Assembly: GCA_011037195.1 (NCBI GenBank)
Contig: JAAEAF010001988.1
Location: forward strand, 46,741 to 110,740
DNA from: Triatoma infestans
Lineage: Eukaryota > Arthropoda > Insecta > Hemiptera > Reduviidae
Reading direction: 5' to 3'
Length of the DNA stretch: 64,000 nt
The translations under genes were made by a program, and so were the position numbers. Positions within the stretch are counted from its first letter, which is position 1; each line of letters opens with the position of its first letter. This document shows, piece after piece, positions 1 through 10,819 of this stretch. The notes under the pieces were generated by a model that did not search any database, was not told the origin of the DNA, and saw only the letters and a list, made by a program, of their open reading frames with translations.

Positions 1-225
1 TATAAAAAAAAAATTGTGGACCAAATTGAAATAAGCCATTTTTTTGGAAATCTGCTATTTCTGTAGCTTTGAAAAATTATTAGATCATATGAAATAATCC
101 ATGAAAAAATTAAAAAGGGCCACTATTTGGATTCTTTTCTTCTGACTTTCATACTTTACAAGAAAAGTAGATTGTACATGTTAAAATTGTCACACCTTAT
201 TATACAGGATGCCCCAACTAACGTG

Positions 226-325
226 TACACCGCTCATGTGGAGGCCCCTATTGCTGGCTCCATGATTTTGGCAGGGGTACTGTTGAAGTGGGGGGTTATG
301 GTCTTCTGCGTGTTTCTTATATTAT
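226..325 (+). pseudogene. nad4: Nuclear mitochondrial insert (numt): nad4 fragment
   Basis: The translation AHVEAPIAGSMILAGVLLK (from about 232) matches the most conserved stretch of mitochondrial NADH dehydrogenase subunit 4, a proton-pumping membrane subunit of complex I. After LLK the family continues with L-GGYGLLRV; here that continuation (GGYGLLRVSY) lies in another frame, so one base has been lost around 294-296. The residues just upstream (VYT in place of the usual LPK) already diverge, so only about 100 bp of homology remains. The G/T-rich third positions fit an insect nad4 template, which is coded on the G/T-rich strand. A short, frameshifted piece in AT-rich nuclear-type sequence is a dead nuclear copy and not a mitochondrial contig. 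Confidence 0.8.
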
Positions 326-669
326 TCATGAGTATATGTATTTGAAAATGGATGGAAAGTATTTGAAATGGAATGGAGTATGTTTCTTTGAAAATGGAAG
401 GAAATATTGTAAATGGTAACCGCCCTTATTTATTTATTTTTTTTTTTTCCGTAGATTCAGAATATGACAGTCGCACATATTTGCGCAATATGCTATGTGC
501 CCCAAATCGGTGCTAACTTGAATATTTCAAATGAAAACTCCTAATTTTTAATTTTTTCCTCTGATAGTAGGTTTTTTTGATGAATAATTAGCCTAATTAC
601 ATGATAATTGGACAATAGTTCCGGAGTTTTTTTTTTTTTTTAAGTAAATTATATACAAATTATAGCTCA

Positions 670-902
670 GGGGAGGGATTAGCTAAGTGGTTAGCGTGTT
701 GGACTCTCGCGCGGAGGTCCCGGGTTCGAGTCCAGTGCTACCCTTAGATTTTTTCTTCCTAGGAGCCTCTACAGCTCACTGTTCGGTGATGGACAGTATT
801 GTCTGTAGCGAGAGAACACTGTCCGGAGGCCGGCAATGCACTGAGAACGCTCCGGGCGCTAATGACCATAGATGTTGAAGCGCCTACATTAAAAAAAAAA
901 AA
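670..902 (+). repeat. tRNA-derived SINE, tail type A
   Basis: Pol III promoter boxes are plain: A box TAGCTAAGTGG at 680-690 and B box GGTTCGAGTCC at 723-733, spaced as in a tRNA. A body follows with the block CCTAGGAGCCTCTACAGCTC and then a 3' tail ending in the ACCATAGATGTTGAAGCG type motif and a poly(A) run at 891-902. Related copies lie at 19994-20230, 23681-23945 and 35741-35944. Such elements are transcribed by RNA polymerase III and mobilised by a partner LINE. Confidence 0.85.
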
Positions 903-2271
903 TTACACTGCAGTTTATATTATATTATATATATATATATGATATATATGGTAGAGTTGTGCATGATAATAGTTTTAGGAAAAAATAATATATAAGATTA
1001 TTGTTAAATTCAAATTGTTTAATAAGGTTTTTGAAAGGGTTTCTCCTGGCTTGAGCGGCCCTTAATGATCATACGACGCTAGTGAGCCAAGTTGTCGCTG
1101 CGCAACAAAAGAAAGGTTACAAACAAAAATTAATGATTTAATCGCACATAATCACAAGTTAATCGCACTTAATTAGCTTGATTTTGCTTTTGTGCGCTGC
1201 TAAAATCTGTGCTGCAATAAGTTACATTTCAAAAGGGAAGCAAATCATCTTATGATAAATTTTTTGATACAACAATGCACGTACGAAGAGTTGGTTCTTT
1301 TAATTTATTTTTATAGAACATACCCAACAGGAACTAGTGAAACTTTGTTAAAAATAAGTGTAAATAGGCTACTCCTAAGAAGCCTTTGGGCTTAATAAAG
1401 TCAGAGTCAACTAACTGAAAACTAATATTGGTAGAATATAATCAGCTTAGAGAGCTGTCCAGTTACTAACGATTTGTTGAGAAAATAGAAAAGGAACCTT
1501 TAAGTGTCACTAGAAAATCTCTACATTCATTTCTATTAATGGTAGTGTGTGTACCTACGGTGCGTTTCCAGATGAACATTTCACTTCTTGTACACCCTAA
1601 CCTTACTTCTAATTAATATTACCTTTATGCAAATGTTGACCGAACCGTTAGCAAGACAGAGGACAGAGATGAGCAGGAAGAAGGATGGTAAGAAGAGCGA
1701 GCAATAGTAAGTGGGAGAGTGAATAAGATAGAGATACTGAGAAGGAAGTAAGCCGCTTAACATGGGGGACCCTTCACAATGCGTCAGCTTCCAAAGTTTT
1801 CTTATCTCAATGTTAATTTACAAGTTCACTACTTCAAGAGGGAATTTCAAATTAAAACCAATTAAATGCAAAAGGAAAACCCTTTTCCAATTCAATATTA
1901 TATATAGATGGTATTTAATAATTTTAAATTATGCACCCTTATATTTCTGCTCCCAGTTTTACATATAATTAATACTAATATAATGTTAATGGAAAAGTCA
2001 GAAACCTTGCCGTGAAAAGTTACAAACCCGGTAACACATTTCACTTTCAAGGTAATTCATCCCTGAAGCTGACATCAAAGCTATCTTCAGAATCAAGAAC
2101 ACCAAAGAAATGTAGTTCTTTTTCAGGTATGTATACCTGAAATTCTGATCTTCCCGGCCATCTGAGAGAGGTAAAAATACTGCTTAATTAGTATTAATAA
2201 TACTAAAGAAAACAAATTAACTAGGAGGTGTAAAACTGTTCTGTGTAAATCTGAGAGGAGCACATCAGTCT
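903..2271. other. No gene recognised; AT-rich with short (TA)n
   Basis: A (TA)n-like run lies near 918-942. The two ORFs of 60-70 codons around 1581-1968 have no recognisable motif and look like chance openings. Confidence 0.5.
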
Positions 2272-2905
2272 CTGCAGGCATGAGTTCCAAACGGTGGACT
2301 CCCTCAAGTACCTGAACGCGCTGGTGATGAGCATTGTAGTCTTAGTGCGGAAACCAAAGCTCGTCTAGCGGCTCGTACACGGTGTATGTTTGCATTTCAA
2401 AAAGCTTTAGGGTTTCGGAATTAGTCACGAAAGGTCAGAATTAATTTATAAGACTATGGTCCGATCCGTAGTTATGTAGCAAGTGTGTGATGGACCCTGA
2501 CAAAGGAGGCTGAAAAGGCTCTTCTTGTTTGGGAGAGAAAAGCGCTGCGAAAAATGTATGGCCTGATAAAAAGAAATGAAGAATAGAGGATACGCATAAA
2601 TGCAGAGCTTCGCGACCTATTCCGGGAGTGCGTCCTTGTGACTACCATAAAAATGGCGAGGCTGAAATGACTGGTCATATAGAAAGAATGACGGAAGAAA
2701 GGGCCCTAAAAACGCTGCTTTACGGCAAGCCTGGGTATCAAAGGTTAAAAGGAAGGCCTAGTTTTGCCTGGCTGCAGGATGTCGAGGACGATCTCCCTAG
2801 GATGGGCGTCAGAAGGTGGCGCACAAAAGCTCGAGATCCCCGGAGTGGCTCTTAATTGTTGGTGAGGACAAAATCCTTTAAGGACTGTAGTGCCGATAAG
2901 TAAGA
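2272..2905 (+). pseudogene. 3' remnant of RTE-like non-LTR retrotransposon
   Basis: The end of a LINE reverse-transcriptase protein. Pieces in order are a FKYL-like VDSLKYLNALV segment near 2297, KALLVWERKALRKMYG near 2515, and the C-terminal block AWLQDVEDDLPRMGVRRWR near 2770, typical of the extreme C-terminus of endonuclease-reverse transcriptase LINEs of arthropods. The reading changes frame several times and contains stops (for example after RNEE and in the final VGEDKIL*GL*CR*). The catalytic FADD region is missing, so the copy is 5' truncated and dead. It ends in a TAAG-like tail near 2897-2910. A LINE at 12382-13503 has a similar C-terminus. Confidence 0.75.
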
Positions 2906-3408
2906 AAGTAATTCTGCTCACATTCGAAACACTTATTAGCCCTACTAATCAGACGAACCATGCTCTTTCACAAAATAATATGGAGACCAATTCGGATTTG
3001 TGGTTGAGACTCAAACAACTGCTCCAATTTCAAAAGTATCCAAGATGATGGTATACAGTTCGGCACAAATTCGCTCAAGTACCCAACTACCCGAAACTAG
3101 TATACTAGTTCAAATATTCCCTTCATCAAATACAATTCCTTCTCCGTTAAATAATTTTACTATACTGCAATGTCTAATGTTGATATTTTCATGTAACTAA
3201 TTTTCCCTCTCTGTAGCATTACTAATTATATACTTTCCACCGAACATTATTAGCATCTCCAATTTCTTTTAGATGGATCTCAATGAACAAGTACTATTTG
3301 TTAGTGAAAATATCGGTGGAGCAAAAAAGGAACTACAGTACATCCAGCACCCCTTCGTGAAAGGAGCCATTCCATTTCAATTTATATATACTCGTATATA
3401 ATTATATG

Positions 3409-3848
3409 TGTAGTGGAATCAATTGTCGTGATTCCTGAGGTATGAAGTTAGATGTCTTGAAGAGGGATTTATTAGGCGAAGTTAGTTTAGAGAGTTATAT
3501 CTTGAATTACTAACACTGAATTTATAAAATAGAATATATTTTAACAATAATTTGAATGAGCCTAATGGTAACTACAATTAATATGATTTGATAAAAGTAA
3601 ATAAATAATTTTAAGAGTTAAATAACAAACAATTTAAAATTATTATAACAAATAAACTAATATGCACAACTATGAAAATAATTATAAGATAAACCTTGTA
3701 TAGGGACGCGCTCGGAACTCAAGTATAACTGCTGCTGTAAAATGATACTGATATAATGATGTGGCTACTCGTATAATGATGAATGATATAATAATCCCCT
3801 CTTCCAGTGGGGCGAAGTTTATATTAGTCTTACTCACACTAAGACAGA
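3409..3848 (+). repeat. LTR-like repeat C, copy 1 (3' deleted)
   Basis: Begins TGTAGTGGAATC and is followed in direct tandem by a second copy at 3849. Shared blocks are GATTCCTGAGGTATG, ACTAACACTGAATTTATAAA, TAGGGACGCG, AATAATCCCCTCTTCCAGTG and ACTCACACTAAGACA. A third, more distant copy is at 62505. The TG start and length suggest an LTR; the class is not determinable. The 3' half present in copy 2 is missing here. Confidence 0.6.
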
Positions 3849-4476
3849 TGTAGTGGAATCGTTTATTGTGATTCCTGAGGTATGTAGTAGATGCCCTGAA
3901 GAGGGCGGAAGTAGTTTAGAGATTTTTGGAAGTTAGAGCTCAATTTACTAACACTGAATTTATAAAAATAGACTATATTTTTACAGTAATTTAAATGTGA
4001 GAAATGGTAACTATTAACATGAAATACTTAGATAATTTACAGTTAAAATAACAATTAATTTAAGATGATTAAAATAAATAAACTAAGATGCACAATTATG
4101 AAAATAAGTATAAGTAAAATCTGTATAGGGACGCGGAACTGCTGCTCGTATAACGATGTACTCGTATATAATAATCCCCTCTTCCAGTGGAGCAAAGTTT
4201 ATATTAGTCTTACTTACACACTGTCAAGTGTGTAAGTAAGTTCTCACACTAAGACATCTCTAGTAGCGTGCGACCTTGTGCGACCTTGGTTAGGTCGGCG
4301 ACCAGTGATTCAGGTCAGTGGCCAGATTTGGTCGCCCATCGGCGACTTTCAAAGACCAGGTGGCTTCTGTTCAATGAACAGGGCTTTATCGGTGCTTGTC
4401 TTTGATACCTTTGTATTGAAAAGGCAACGGCCGGCTGTGGGGCCCTACTTATAAATTATTCTTTCCTTTTGTTATA
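3849..4476 (+). repeat. LTR-like repeat C, copy 2
   Basis: Starts TGTAGTGGAATC immediately after copy 1. Beyond the shared first half it carries a GC-richer 3' half (AGGTCGGCGACCAGTG, CCAGGTGGCTTCTGT) that also occurs in the copy at 62505-63292. The 3' boundary is approximate, set where the two copies cease to align (CCTTTTGTTAT). Confidence 0.6.
4209..4240. repeat. Perfect 13-bp stem hairpin inside LTR C
   Basis: CTTACTTACACAC at 4209-4221 and its exact reverse complement at 4228-4240, separated by TGTCAA. The copy at 62505 keeps a partial version (CACACATTGACAAGTGTGT). A hairpin kept in the same place in two diverged copies may belong to the LTR transcript, but no function can be read. Confidence 0.7.
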
Positions 4477-5150
4477 TTTTGTGAAGGCTTTGACATTGCT
4501 ATGTCATTACATATGTTTTTTCTACCATGTCGTATCTAGATAACGGATAGAAACATATCTAAAATCCCCATAAAAATTTTACTGAAAATTCTGATTCGAT
4601 ATTGCTTCCGCAGATAGCAGAACCATTCATCAATCAATAAAACGTCTTTGAGGTTAGGTTACAAACGTATGGATTTTCATCCAAGCATTCCGTTTCTTCA
4701 CATATTCCATTCTAAAATAGCTGCAGCTTCTTTTAGGTTTCTAATCAGTCAATCATAATAATAATTAACCCTCAAGTACTAATTTAATTAAAATCATATA
4801 CATATGAATTGGGTCTGCCGGATTCTTCAAAACATATATTATAAGGAAAATAAAATTAATTTAATACTTTTTTAGTATTTTTTTTTTTTAAATTTTTCAT
4901 ACAGTTTTTCAGTTTTAGTATCTTCGAGAAATTGCTCTATACAACTGCTGTCGCAAATTGCCAACTTTTTTTTTAATCTTGAGAGATTAAAAGTAAAACA
5001 GTGTTGCCACTTTTCAATAAACAAATTTCAAGGTTTGGATGAAATTACTAAAATACTAATTACTATAATATGCTTGATATTCTTTATGACCGCTATATTT
5101 GTTATTGCAACATGTATAATAGGTTCGAGAAATTGGTTTAGATAGATAAA
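4477..5150. other. No gene recognised
   Basis: AT-rich unique-looking sequence without an ORF or repeat that I can name. Confidence 0.5.
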
Positions 5151-5441
5151 TGAACTAGAAGTAAAACTAAACACTGTATAATAGAAAAGTAGCACAAGCT
5201 GCCTGGACTTTAAACTAAAATATATAAAATGGTACTGAGAGATTTATGGTGAGCAAGAGAAAAGTGGTTTACGCGCTATGACTGCTGTGTAAACTCTGCT
5301 GCTAGAATCCCGGTATACTCTCCCGGAGCTGTAATCAAACAGTTTCTGTTGTTCTAGTCTGGCCTAAGCTAGAGAGTGATCCTGTCTAGTTTTATGTCTC
5401 TCTCTCTGCTAAGGATCCCTTTCTTCGGATCCTATTACTCA
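5151..5441 (-). repeat. Solo LTR-like repeat B
   Basis: On the minus strand it runs from a TAATAGGATCCGAAGAAAGG start to CACTGTTTAGTTTTACTTCT and a TTCA end, about 291 bp. The start and the TTATACAGTGTT block near the end recur at 14747-15037, 37370-38204, 38398-38696 and 51631. No clear target duplication was found. Confidence 0.55.
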
Positions 5442-6428
5442 TGGATGTTGCGTTTATAATTCCATTTCTCTTTAAATAATATATTAATGACTGTTTAACA
5501 GTTGTCTCTAAAGAACATATTCATATCATCCTCAGTATCTTTCATTTATACCATCCCCGCTTACAATTTACGAAATAGAAATAGAGAATAAAATTAATTT
5601 TTTAGACATGACGATTATCCGTGAAGAAAATGGTTCTCTTAATACTAACGTTCTGCTGGATTCCTCCATTTCCTTTTCAATCATCCATATAATCAAAAAA
5701 TTACCTTTGTTAAATTTTTTTCCAAACGTGTACTTCATCTTAGCCATCCCCATTTCCATGAGGACAACAAATTAAAATTATCCAAGATATTTAAAAATAA
5801 TGGCTATATTCACCATGTAATACATAAAACAAGTAATATACATCAACTATCCACAACTAATATGATTAATCAAATCCCGCCTATGCCTTCCTTATCCTAT
5901 ATCTCTATCCCATGCATAGAGGATCTATCAGAAAAATTAGCTAAAATCTTCTAAAAAATATCACATCTCCATCGCTCAAAAAAACTCCAATCTCTAAGAG
6001 AGATTTATTTACTTTCTTTTTTCTGGCAAGTAGGAAAAGAAGAATGTATTTCCTGGTGATTCAAGGGATATAAACTACGTAATTTGCCGTCAATTGTCAT
6101 TAGAAACATTAAATCTGTCTAAGTACATATTTTGTCGTCAATTTTGACAGTTCGTCATGCTGAATATGCCCATTAGCTGGACTATTATCTAATACAGTTT
6201 AATATTCCCCTTTATTTTTTGAACAAAATCTAATTTTAATATGTGTAAATTTAAACGAAATTACTATTATTTTTTTTCATCCGACAACAGATAGTAAATT
6301 TTTCAGGAGATGTGTAATTTTAAATTACGTTAATTTAATTTGGATTTTTCCAATCGCAAAGAAAATTTTAAATGTTAAGTTAAATATAACTCATTCTAAT
6401 TGAATGTTTTTGCAATGAAGCATGCATC

Positions 6429-6467
<39 letters not shown>

Positions 6468-7413
6468 AATGAATACTAGGTGGGGGGTAGACAAGCCAAG
6501 GTAAGGGATGCTATGAGTCAGAATAACAAGAATTACAGTGAGGGAATTCTCCATAAAACTGGCAATAAAGAGTCTGATAGGAAATAGGGTATTCACAAAT
6601 AGCTCCCACTGGTCTAATTCGTTTCCTATTGATGCCTAAATCGATTAATGCACATCCTCATTTAAATTCATTCATAGGCAAACAAGTAAAAAAAAAAAAA
6701 AAATTACATAATAAGAACTAATTTTAAAATTATTTAAAGCGATGGAGAAAAGTTTTTGCCTATAATAAAACGCATATATATGAAATAACACTTGAAATTT
6801 GGACTCTTATTGTTCTAGGGGGAGAGTAATATTCACCTCATAGCGTAGGACCACTCCAGTGATCGCAAAGTGAGCATTTCTCTCGCACTCTATATTTAAC
6901 TAAATTCAGTGATAATTCCTTATTACCAAACATTAGCACAGATAGACAATTAAATAGACTAAATATGAATTTATTTCTAAAATATTTTGACAAAAACTAG
7001 ACAAAATAATATGTAATTCAACAAATTCCTAAATTAAATGAGTTTTTTTATATAAAAAATTAAAAGACTATTGTAAAAGCAATGCAAATTTTTAAAGTGT
7101 CGTTATTCAGACAACTTGCACATAAAAACTCAGAATGCTCATTCAAAGTTGGAATTTTATAGAAATTTTTTTTATTTTCTACCTTTTCCTTGGTTACATT
7201 GCACACAATCCTTAGACTATATTTTCCATTTTACTCCTTAATTCTTCAATTTTAATCGCTGCTGTTCTTTTTATAAACATTTTCAATGGTATAAGAAACT
7301 AATAATACCGTGCACGTTTAATTAAATCCGATAATCCAATAAAATAAAAGAGAACAGTAAACAATTTACAATTATCAAAAAAACACTGAATCGCTCGCTA
7401 AATAGAACTAACA
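5442..7413. other. No gene recognised; (GT)n microsatellite
   Basis: Contains an uninterrupted (GT)n run at about 6434-6466 and poly(A) near 6688-6703. No ORF here has recognisable motifs; the 66-codon ORF crossing the microsatellite is an artefact of it. Confidence 0.5.
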
Positions 7414-7415
7414 TA

Positions 7416-8157
7416 CGAGGTGTGTAAATTAAGTAATGAGACTGATTTTCAAGTGTTCGATCTGGCAATACTGGAGACGCGGCGCATGCGTGGTAGGGCA
7501 AGTAAACATCTGATACACGTCCAGTGCAAATTTGAAAACGCTAGAGTTGTTGCACTGTCCGTAGTGACTTTTTTTGTGAGCAAGGTTTTTTCAGTGCGTT
7601 TTAAAAATGAGTGTCATCAGGTTTGTGCAACGTTGTGCTATCAGGTTTTGCTTCAGACTTGGGCACAGTGCAACGGAAACGTTTGAAAACTGTGCCAGGC
7701 CTATGGAGACAATGTTTTGTCGAGAGCACAGGTTTTTAGGTGGTTTAAGTGGTTTGCAGAAGGAAGGGAATCAATTGAAGACAAGCCTCGCAGCGGAAGG
7801 CCTTCATCTTCAAGAACCGACGAAAATGTTGGCAGAATCCGCGATCTCGTGCGTACAGATCGTCGTTTGACAGTCCACTGTCGGCGAAGAGTTGAATTTG
7901 ACTCACACAACCGTTCATCAAATTTTGACTAATGAATTGGGGATGAGAAACATTTGTGCAAAAATGGTTCCGAAAAATAGTAGTAGAAAAATAGTATTTG
8001 GCCAGTATTTCGCCACTGCTATAACGAATGGACGAATCGTCTTCAGCGTTGTGTGGCTTCCCAAGGTAGTTACATTGAAGGGGACAATTTGAATTGTAAT
8101 TTTATTTGAATAAAAAAAGATAAAAAATCAGTCTCATTACTTAATTTACACACCTCG
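7416..8157 (+). mobile_element. Mariner element, internally deleted
   Basis: A complete Tc1/mariner-type element by its ends. The terminal inverted repeats are identical over 34 bp (starting CGAGGTGTGTAAATTAAGTA) and the element sits between TA dinucleotides at 7414-7415 and 8158-8159, the expected TA target duplication. At 742 bp it is shorter than a full-length mariner (about 1.3 kb) because the transposase is deleted internally. Identical ends with a broken gene suggest it was moved in trans by another copy. Confidence 0.93.
7607..8099 (+). pseudogene. Mariner transposase relic: DNA-binding half and last residues only
   Basis: Starts MSVIRFVQRCAIRFCFRLG at 7607. After a frameshift near 7684 it reads SRAQVFRWFKWFAEGRESIE and KPRSGRPSSSRTDENVGRIR, the mariner helix-turn-helix and its GRP linker. 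A second shift near 7872 restores EELNLTHTTVHQILTNELGM and CAKMVPKN (to about 7978). The reading then jumps to the C-terminal residues NRLQRCVASQGSYIEGDNL at about 8030-8085. The whole catalytic DD34D domain (the GDE, HDN and SPDL blocks) is missing, so the protein could bind ends at best and could not cut. Two frameshifts add to the damage. Confidence 0.9.
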
Positions 8158-8159
8158 TA

Positions 8160-8464
8160 CAACTATAAGTACACTGACATGAATGGGCGCATAAGGGAAC
8201 TAATCATATCCCGCCTTTTCCATATAAAAAGCCTTCCAGGAATAAAACAGGAGTTTTTAAAATTACAAGATCTCATATTGTTGTTCCTAGAAGACTTCAC
8301 AACTCAGCTAGACAAATGGAAATTCTAATATATAAAATATTTATTGAGATATTAAAATATTTTGATTTTAATCCGTGTGAAGGAAATGGCGCGACTAATA
8401 TCGGCTTAATCATATCCCCACCGTAAAACACCATTATGAAATTAACATACAGACGATCTTATAA
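8160..8464. other. No gene recognised
   Basis: AT-rich sequence after the mariner with nothing identifiable. Confidence 0.5.
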
Positions 8465-8725
8465 AAGACGATGTATGTAAATTGTTGTATATGTGGTTGG
8501 ATCTACAATGCTGGTAACATCAAGAATTTTGTCCGTCAGCACGCTCATTTTAATTACTACTGAATGCTTCGGATTCTCATCCATCGTCTGTTTAAAGCTT
8601 TCAAGTTCGTGTAGAAAGTTGACTTCAACTTCAGGATTCTGTCATGCATCAAACACGTTCAGTACCACAAAGTCAAGTATAATGTATAGAATAAGCTTTA
8701 AACGTAAGCAAACTTCATCTTGACA
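8465..8725 (-). repeat. Decayed relative of hammerhead repeat subfamily 2
   Basis: On the minus strand it contains GATGGATGAGAATCCGAAG (8567-8587), which aligns with the stem II and GAAA region of the hammerhead motif at 53423-53452. It continues through GACGGACAAAATTCTTGATG to CCAGCATTGTAGATCCAACC, which aligns with CCAGCATTGTGGACCCAACC near 61181-61202. It thus joins pieces seen separately at 53.4 kb and 60.9-61.2 kb and gives their original order. The catalytic CUGA core is mutated. Confidence 0.6.
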
Positions 8726-9092
8726 CATGCGGCCCCAAGGCACTTGAAATAGTTCTCTTAATTTCCAAAAGAAATAATCATAGCGCCGTCTGTTGTAGTA
8801 TTAGTGTGGGGCGGCGTAAACGGAACCTGAATATAAAAACAATAGTTGGTTATCTCTCCTTTAAAATGTTAACAGATGCCTGGAAGGGCAAAATTAATGC
8901 CTTATAGGATAACTTCTTGTCTCCATTAAACGATTTTTCACCACGGTATGGTTTAGGATTGTACACTACAGCAATAGTGAGGATGTTCTCGCTACATCCT
9001 ATGCCGTGGCAATAGGAAACATTATGAAAAATCTGTAATGATATGCAAATCTTAACAGTTTCTCCAACTATGAAAATTGAATTAAATACTAT
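8726..9092. other. No gene recognised
   Basis: No ORF or repeat identified between the hammerhead relic and the LTR. Confidence 0.5.
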
Positions 9093-10541
9093 TGTTACGT
9101 ACTTGCAAGCTCGGTAAGTAGTTCATCCGGCACCAACAGATGGTTTCCGGGAATTTAGAACACTGCAGGCACTCCGTAAGGAGACCATAGGCAGTTCTTG
9201 CTGTAATGAATAAAAGGGTGGGGCAACAAAGACAGAAAAAGCACCAAGTCAAAAATAACAATAAGTTTATTGATGAACAAGCGATTCTCCAGTTCTCCCG
9301 CCTCACATCCGAGCTGGAAAACGAACGTTGACAAGTGGGTACGCCCTGGGAATTACTCTGACTGTCTGAATGGCAAACAATCCCTTCCAGGACTGTCCAC
9401 AGGTTGCTGAAGAAAGGATGACTTCACATCCGTCGGAGGACCAGCAGGTGGTAGACCCTGCGAAGCTGTTGGCACAAGAATAAATATGTAGGAAAATAAG
9501 GCTAAAGACAGAACTGCAAATTCTCAAACTGGGTTTGAGAAAATATAAAATCACACTAGGAGGTCGACTAAGAGAAGTTAAAGAGAGTATACTTGCCTTA
9601 AAGTTACAGCCCCTCACGCCTCCTTTAATCAGAATTTGTTCTATCTGGTGTATAGAATACGTTTCCCCGGAACGTATAAGTTGAGCAGGCAGTGAAGAGT
9701 CACTTAGCTTTGAATTATAGAGAAATAGTTAATAATACAATAAATATTAAGCTGAGACTGAAGGCACTGATAAAAAAAATAAAATAATAAGATTGGTTAC
9801 CTTCAGAGCGATTTCAATTATCGCATAAATGGCATCTGCCAGCTTATAATAATACTGAATAGTGAGTAAAGATATAAAGGAGAGGAAAAAATGGGATAAG
9901 TATCTTACTCAGAATTAGTTGAATAAAGTTAGTACAAGCCACTTGCATCCGCCAGAGATTGACGCTATCTGAGTTGGTGAATCGTGTAATCACCACTGCT
10001 GAATAGGCCCTTAATGAGCGTTAAACTGTAAATTAAATGATCACCTGACTGCTAGAAGTATTAAAAAAACGTGAGGCTGCAACTTTACGCAGTAAAAGAA
10101 AAGTATGATACTGCGAATTGAAGGTACGCCACAAGAAAGCGTGGAAAAAACACTTAAATAATAAGCTTGATATGTACCTGTGCAGACACACAATAAATGA
10201 ACCTCAATACAAACGATTTGTAAATAATAATTAGTAAAAAAGGGCGGTCTGGTTAATAGCGTCGCACTGCTATGCTACTCAACTACATGTGAACTATTTG
10301 AGCAGTACTAGTAGACTACTGGTGGCGTCGGTATCGCCGATCACGATAAGAAGTGTCAGTCAGCGCTCAAATGACGAAATTTTTAAATAATTAAGTATGA
10401 CAGTGCTCTGGGTGACGAGAGTTACAAGTAGTGCCACTCATTTGATTGCCATTAGCGCAATCTATTGATTTTTTATCGACCCAGTTACGTGTTCCTTGAA
10501 TTTTGTCAAAAGCCACCCTTAAACCCCAGGAATACGTAACA
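9093..10541 (-). mobile_element. Putative solo LTR with CTAT target duplication
   Basis: Bounded by TGTTACGTA at 9093 and TACGTAACA ending at 10541, a TG...CA pair of inverted termini, and flanked by the 4-bp direct repeat CTAT (9089-9092 and 10542-10545). A 4-bp duplication fits Ty3/Gypsy-type integration. On the minus strand an AATAAA signal (about 9262) lies near the 3' end, so minus orientation is preferred. The ORFs inside (9082-9306 and 9303-9617, minus) have no recognisable domains. At 1.45 kb it is long for an insect LTR; a non-autonomous DNA transposon with short terminal repeats is the alternative. Confidence 0.55.
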
Positions 10542-10635
10542 CTATCCATCTTCATTTGTTGTGGTGGTTGGTTCCGCAGAGCTGGAAAACATCAGAGACA
10601 TTTTCCGTGGTAGCCTACTTCATTTTGTGATTATC

Positions 10636-10665
10636 GACCGGTTTCGAGCGTTCGCTCATCTTCAG
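10636..10665 (-). ncRNA. Minimal hammerhead ribozyme motif (stem II GAGC/GCUC)
   Basis: On the minus strand: CUGAAGA, an extra U, stem II GAGC-GAAC-GCUC, GAAA, then the palindrome ACCGGU and C at the cleavage position. All invariant core residues of the hammerhead (C3 to A9, G12-A15.1, U16.1, H17) are present. Compared with the other copies, the second stem II pair is A-U and not G-C, with both strands changed. Stem III has no loop, so cleavage would need pairing of two RNAs through ACCGGU. Stem I has four possible pairs (CAUC with GAUA/GAUG). Confidence 0.7.
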
Positions 10666-10789
10666 GATGCGTTTGTCGACAGTGTGATAACACAGACTTG
10701 CACAGAGCAAATTCAGTTTATACACTGACTGGTCTTTTTTGGTTGTATTTTAAAAACTTTAAAGTATCACACTATCTGACAAACGCATC

Positions 10790-10819
10790 CTGAAGATGGG
10801 CGAACGCCCGAAACCGGTC
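10790..10819 (+). ncRNA. Minimal hammerhead ribozyme motif
   Basis: CUGAAGA at 10790-10796, one extra U, stem II GGGC-GAAC-GCCC, GAAA, and ACCGGUC. Stem I can pair CAUC (10786-10789) with GAUG (10820-10823) exactly beside the core. This is the best-preserved copy in the window. The one departure from the textbook hammerhead is the unpaired U between A9 and stem II. Confidence 0.75.

Noticed and set aside
670..760. Candidate tRNA gene with good A and B boxes
   Set aside because: The boxes sit at the head of a longer repeat with a poly(A) tail and several relatives in the window; the cloverleaf is not complete. It is a SINE.
2472..2678. 68-codon ORF on minus
   Set aside because: Shadow of LINE coding sequence on plus, which carries the recognisable motifs.
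6396..6596. ORF with a Thr-His run
   Set aside because: Produced by translating the (GT)n microsatellite.
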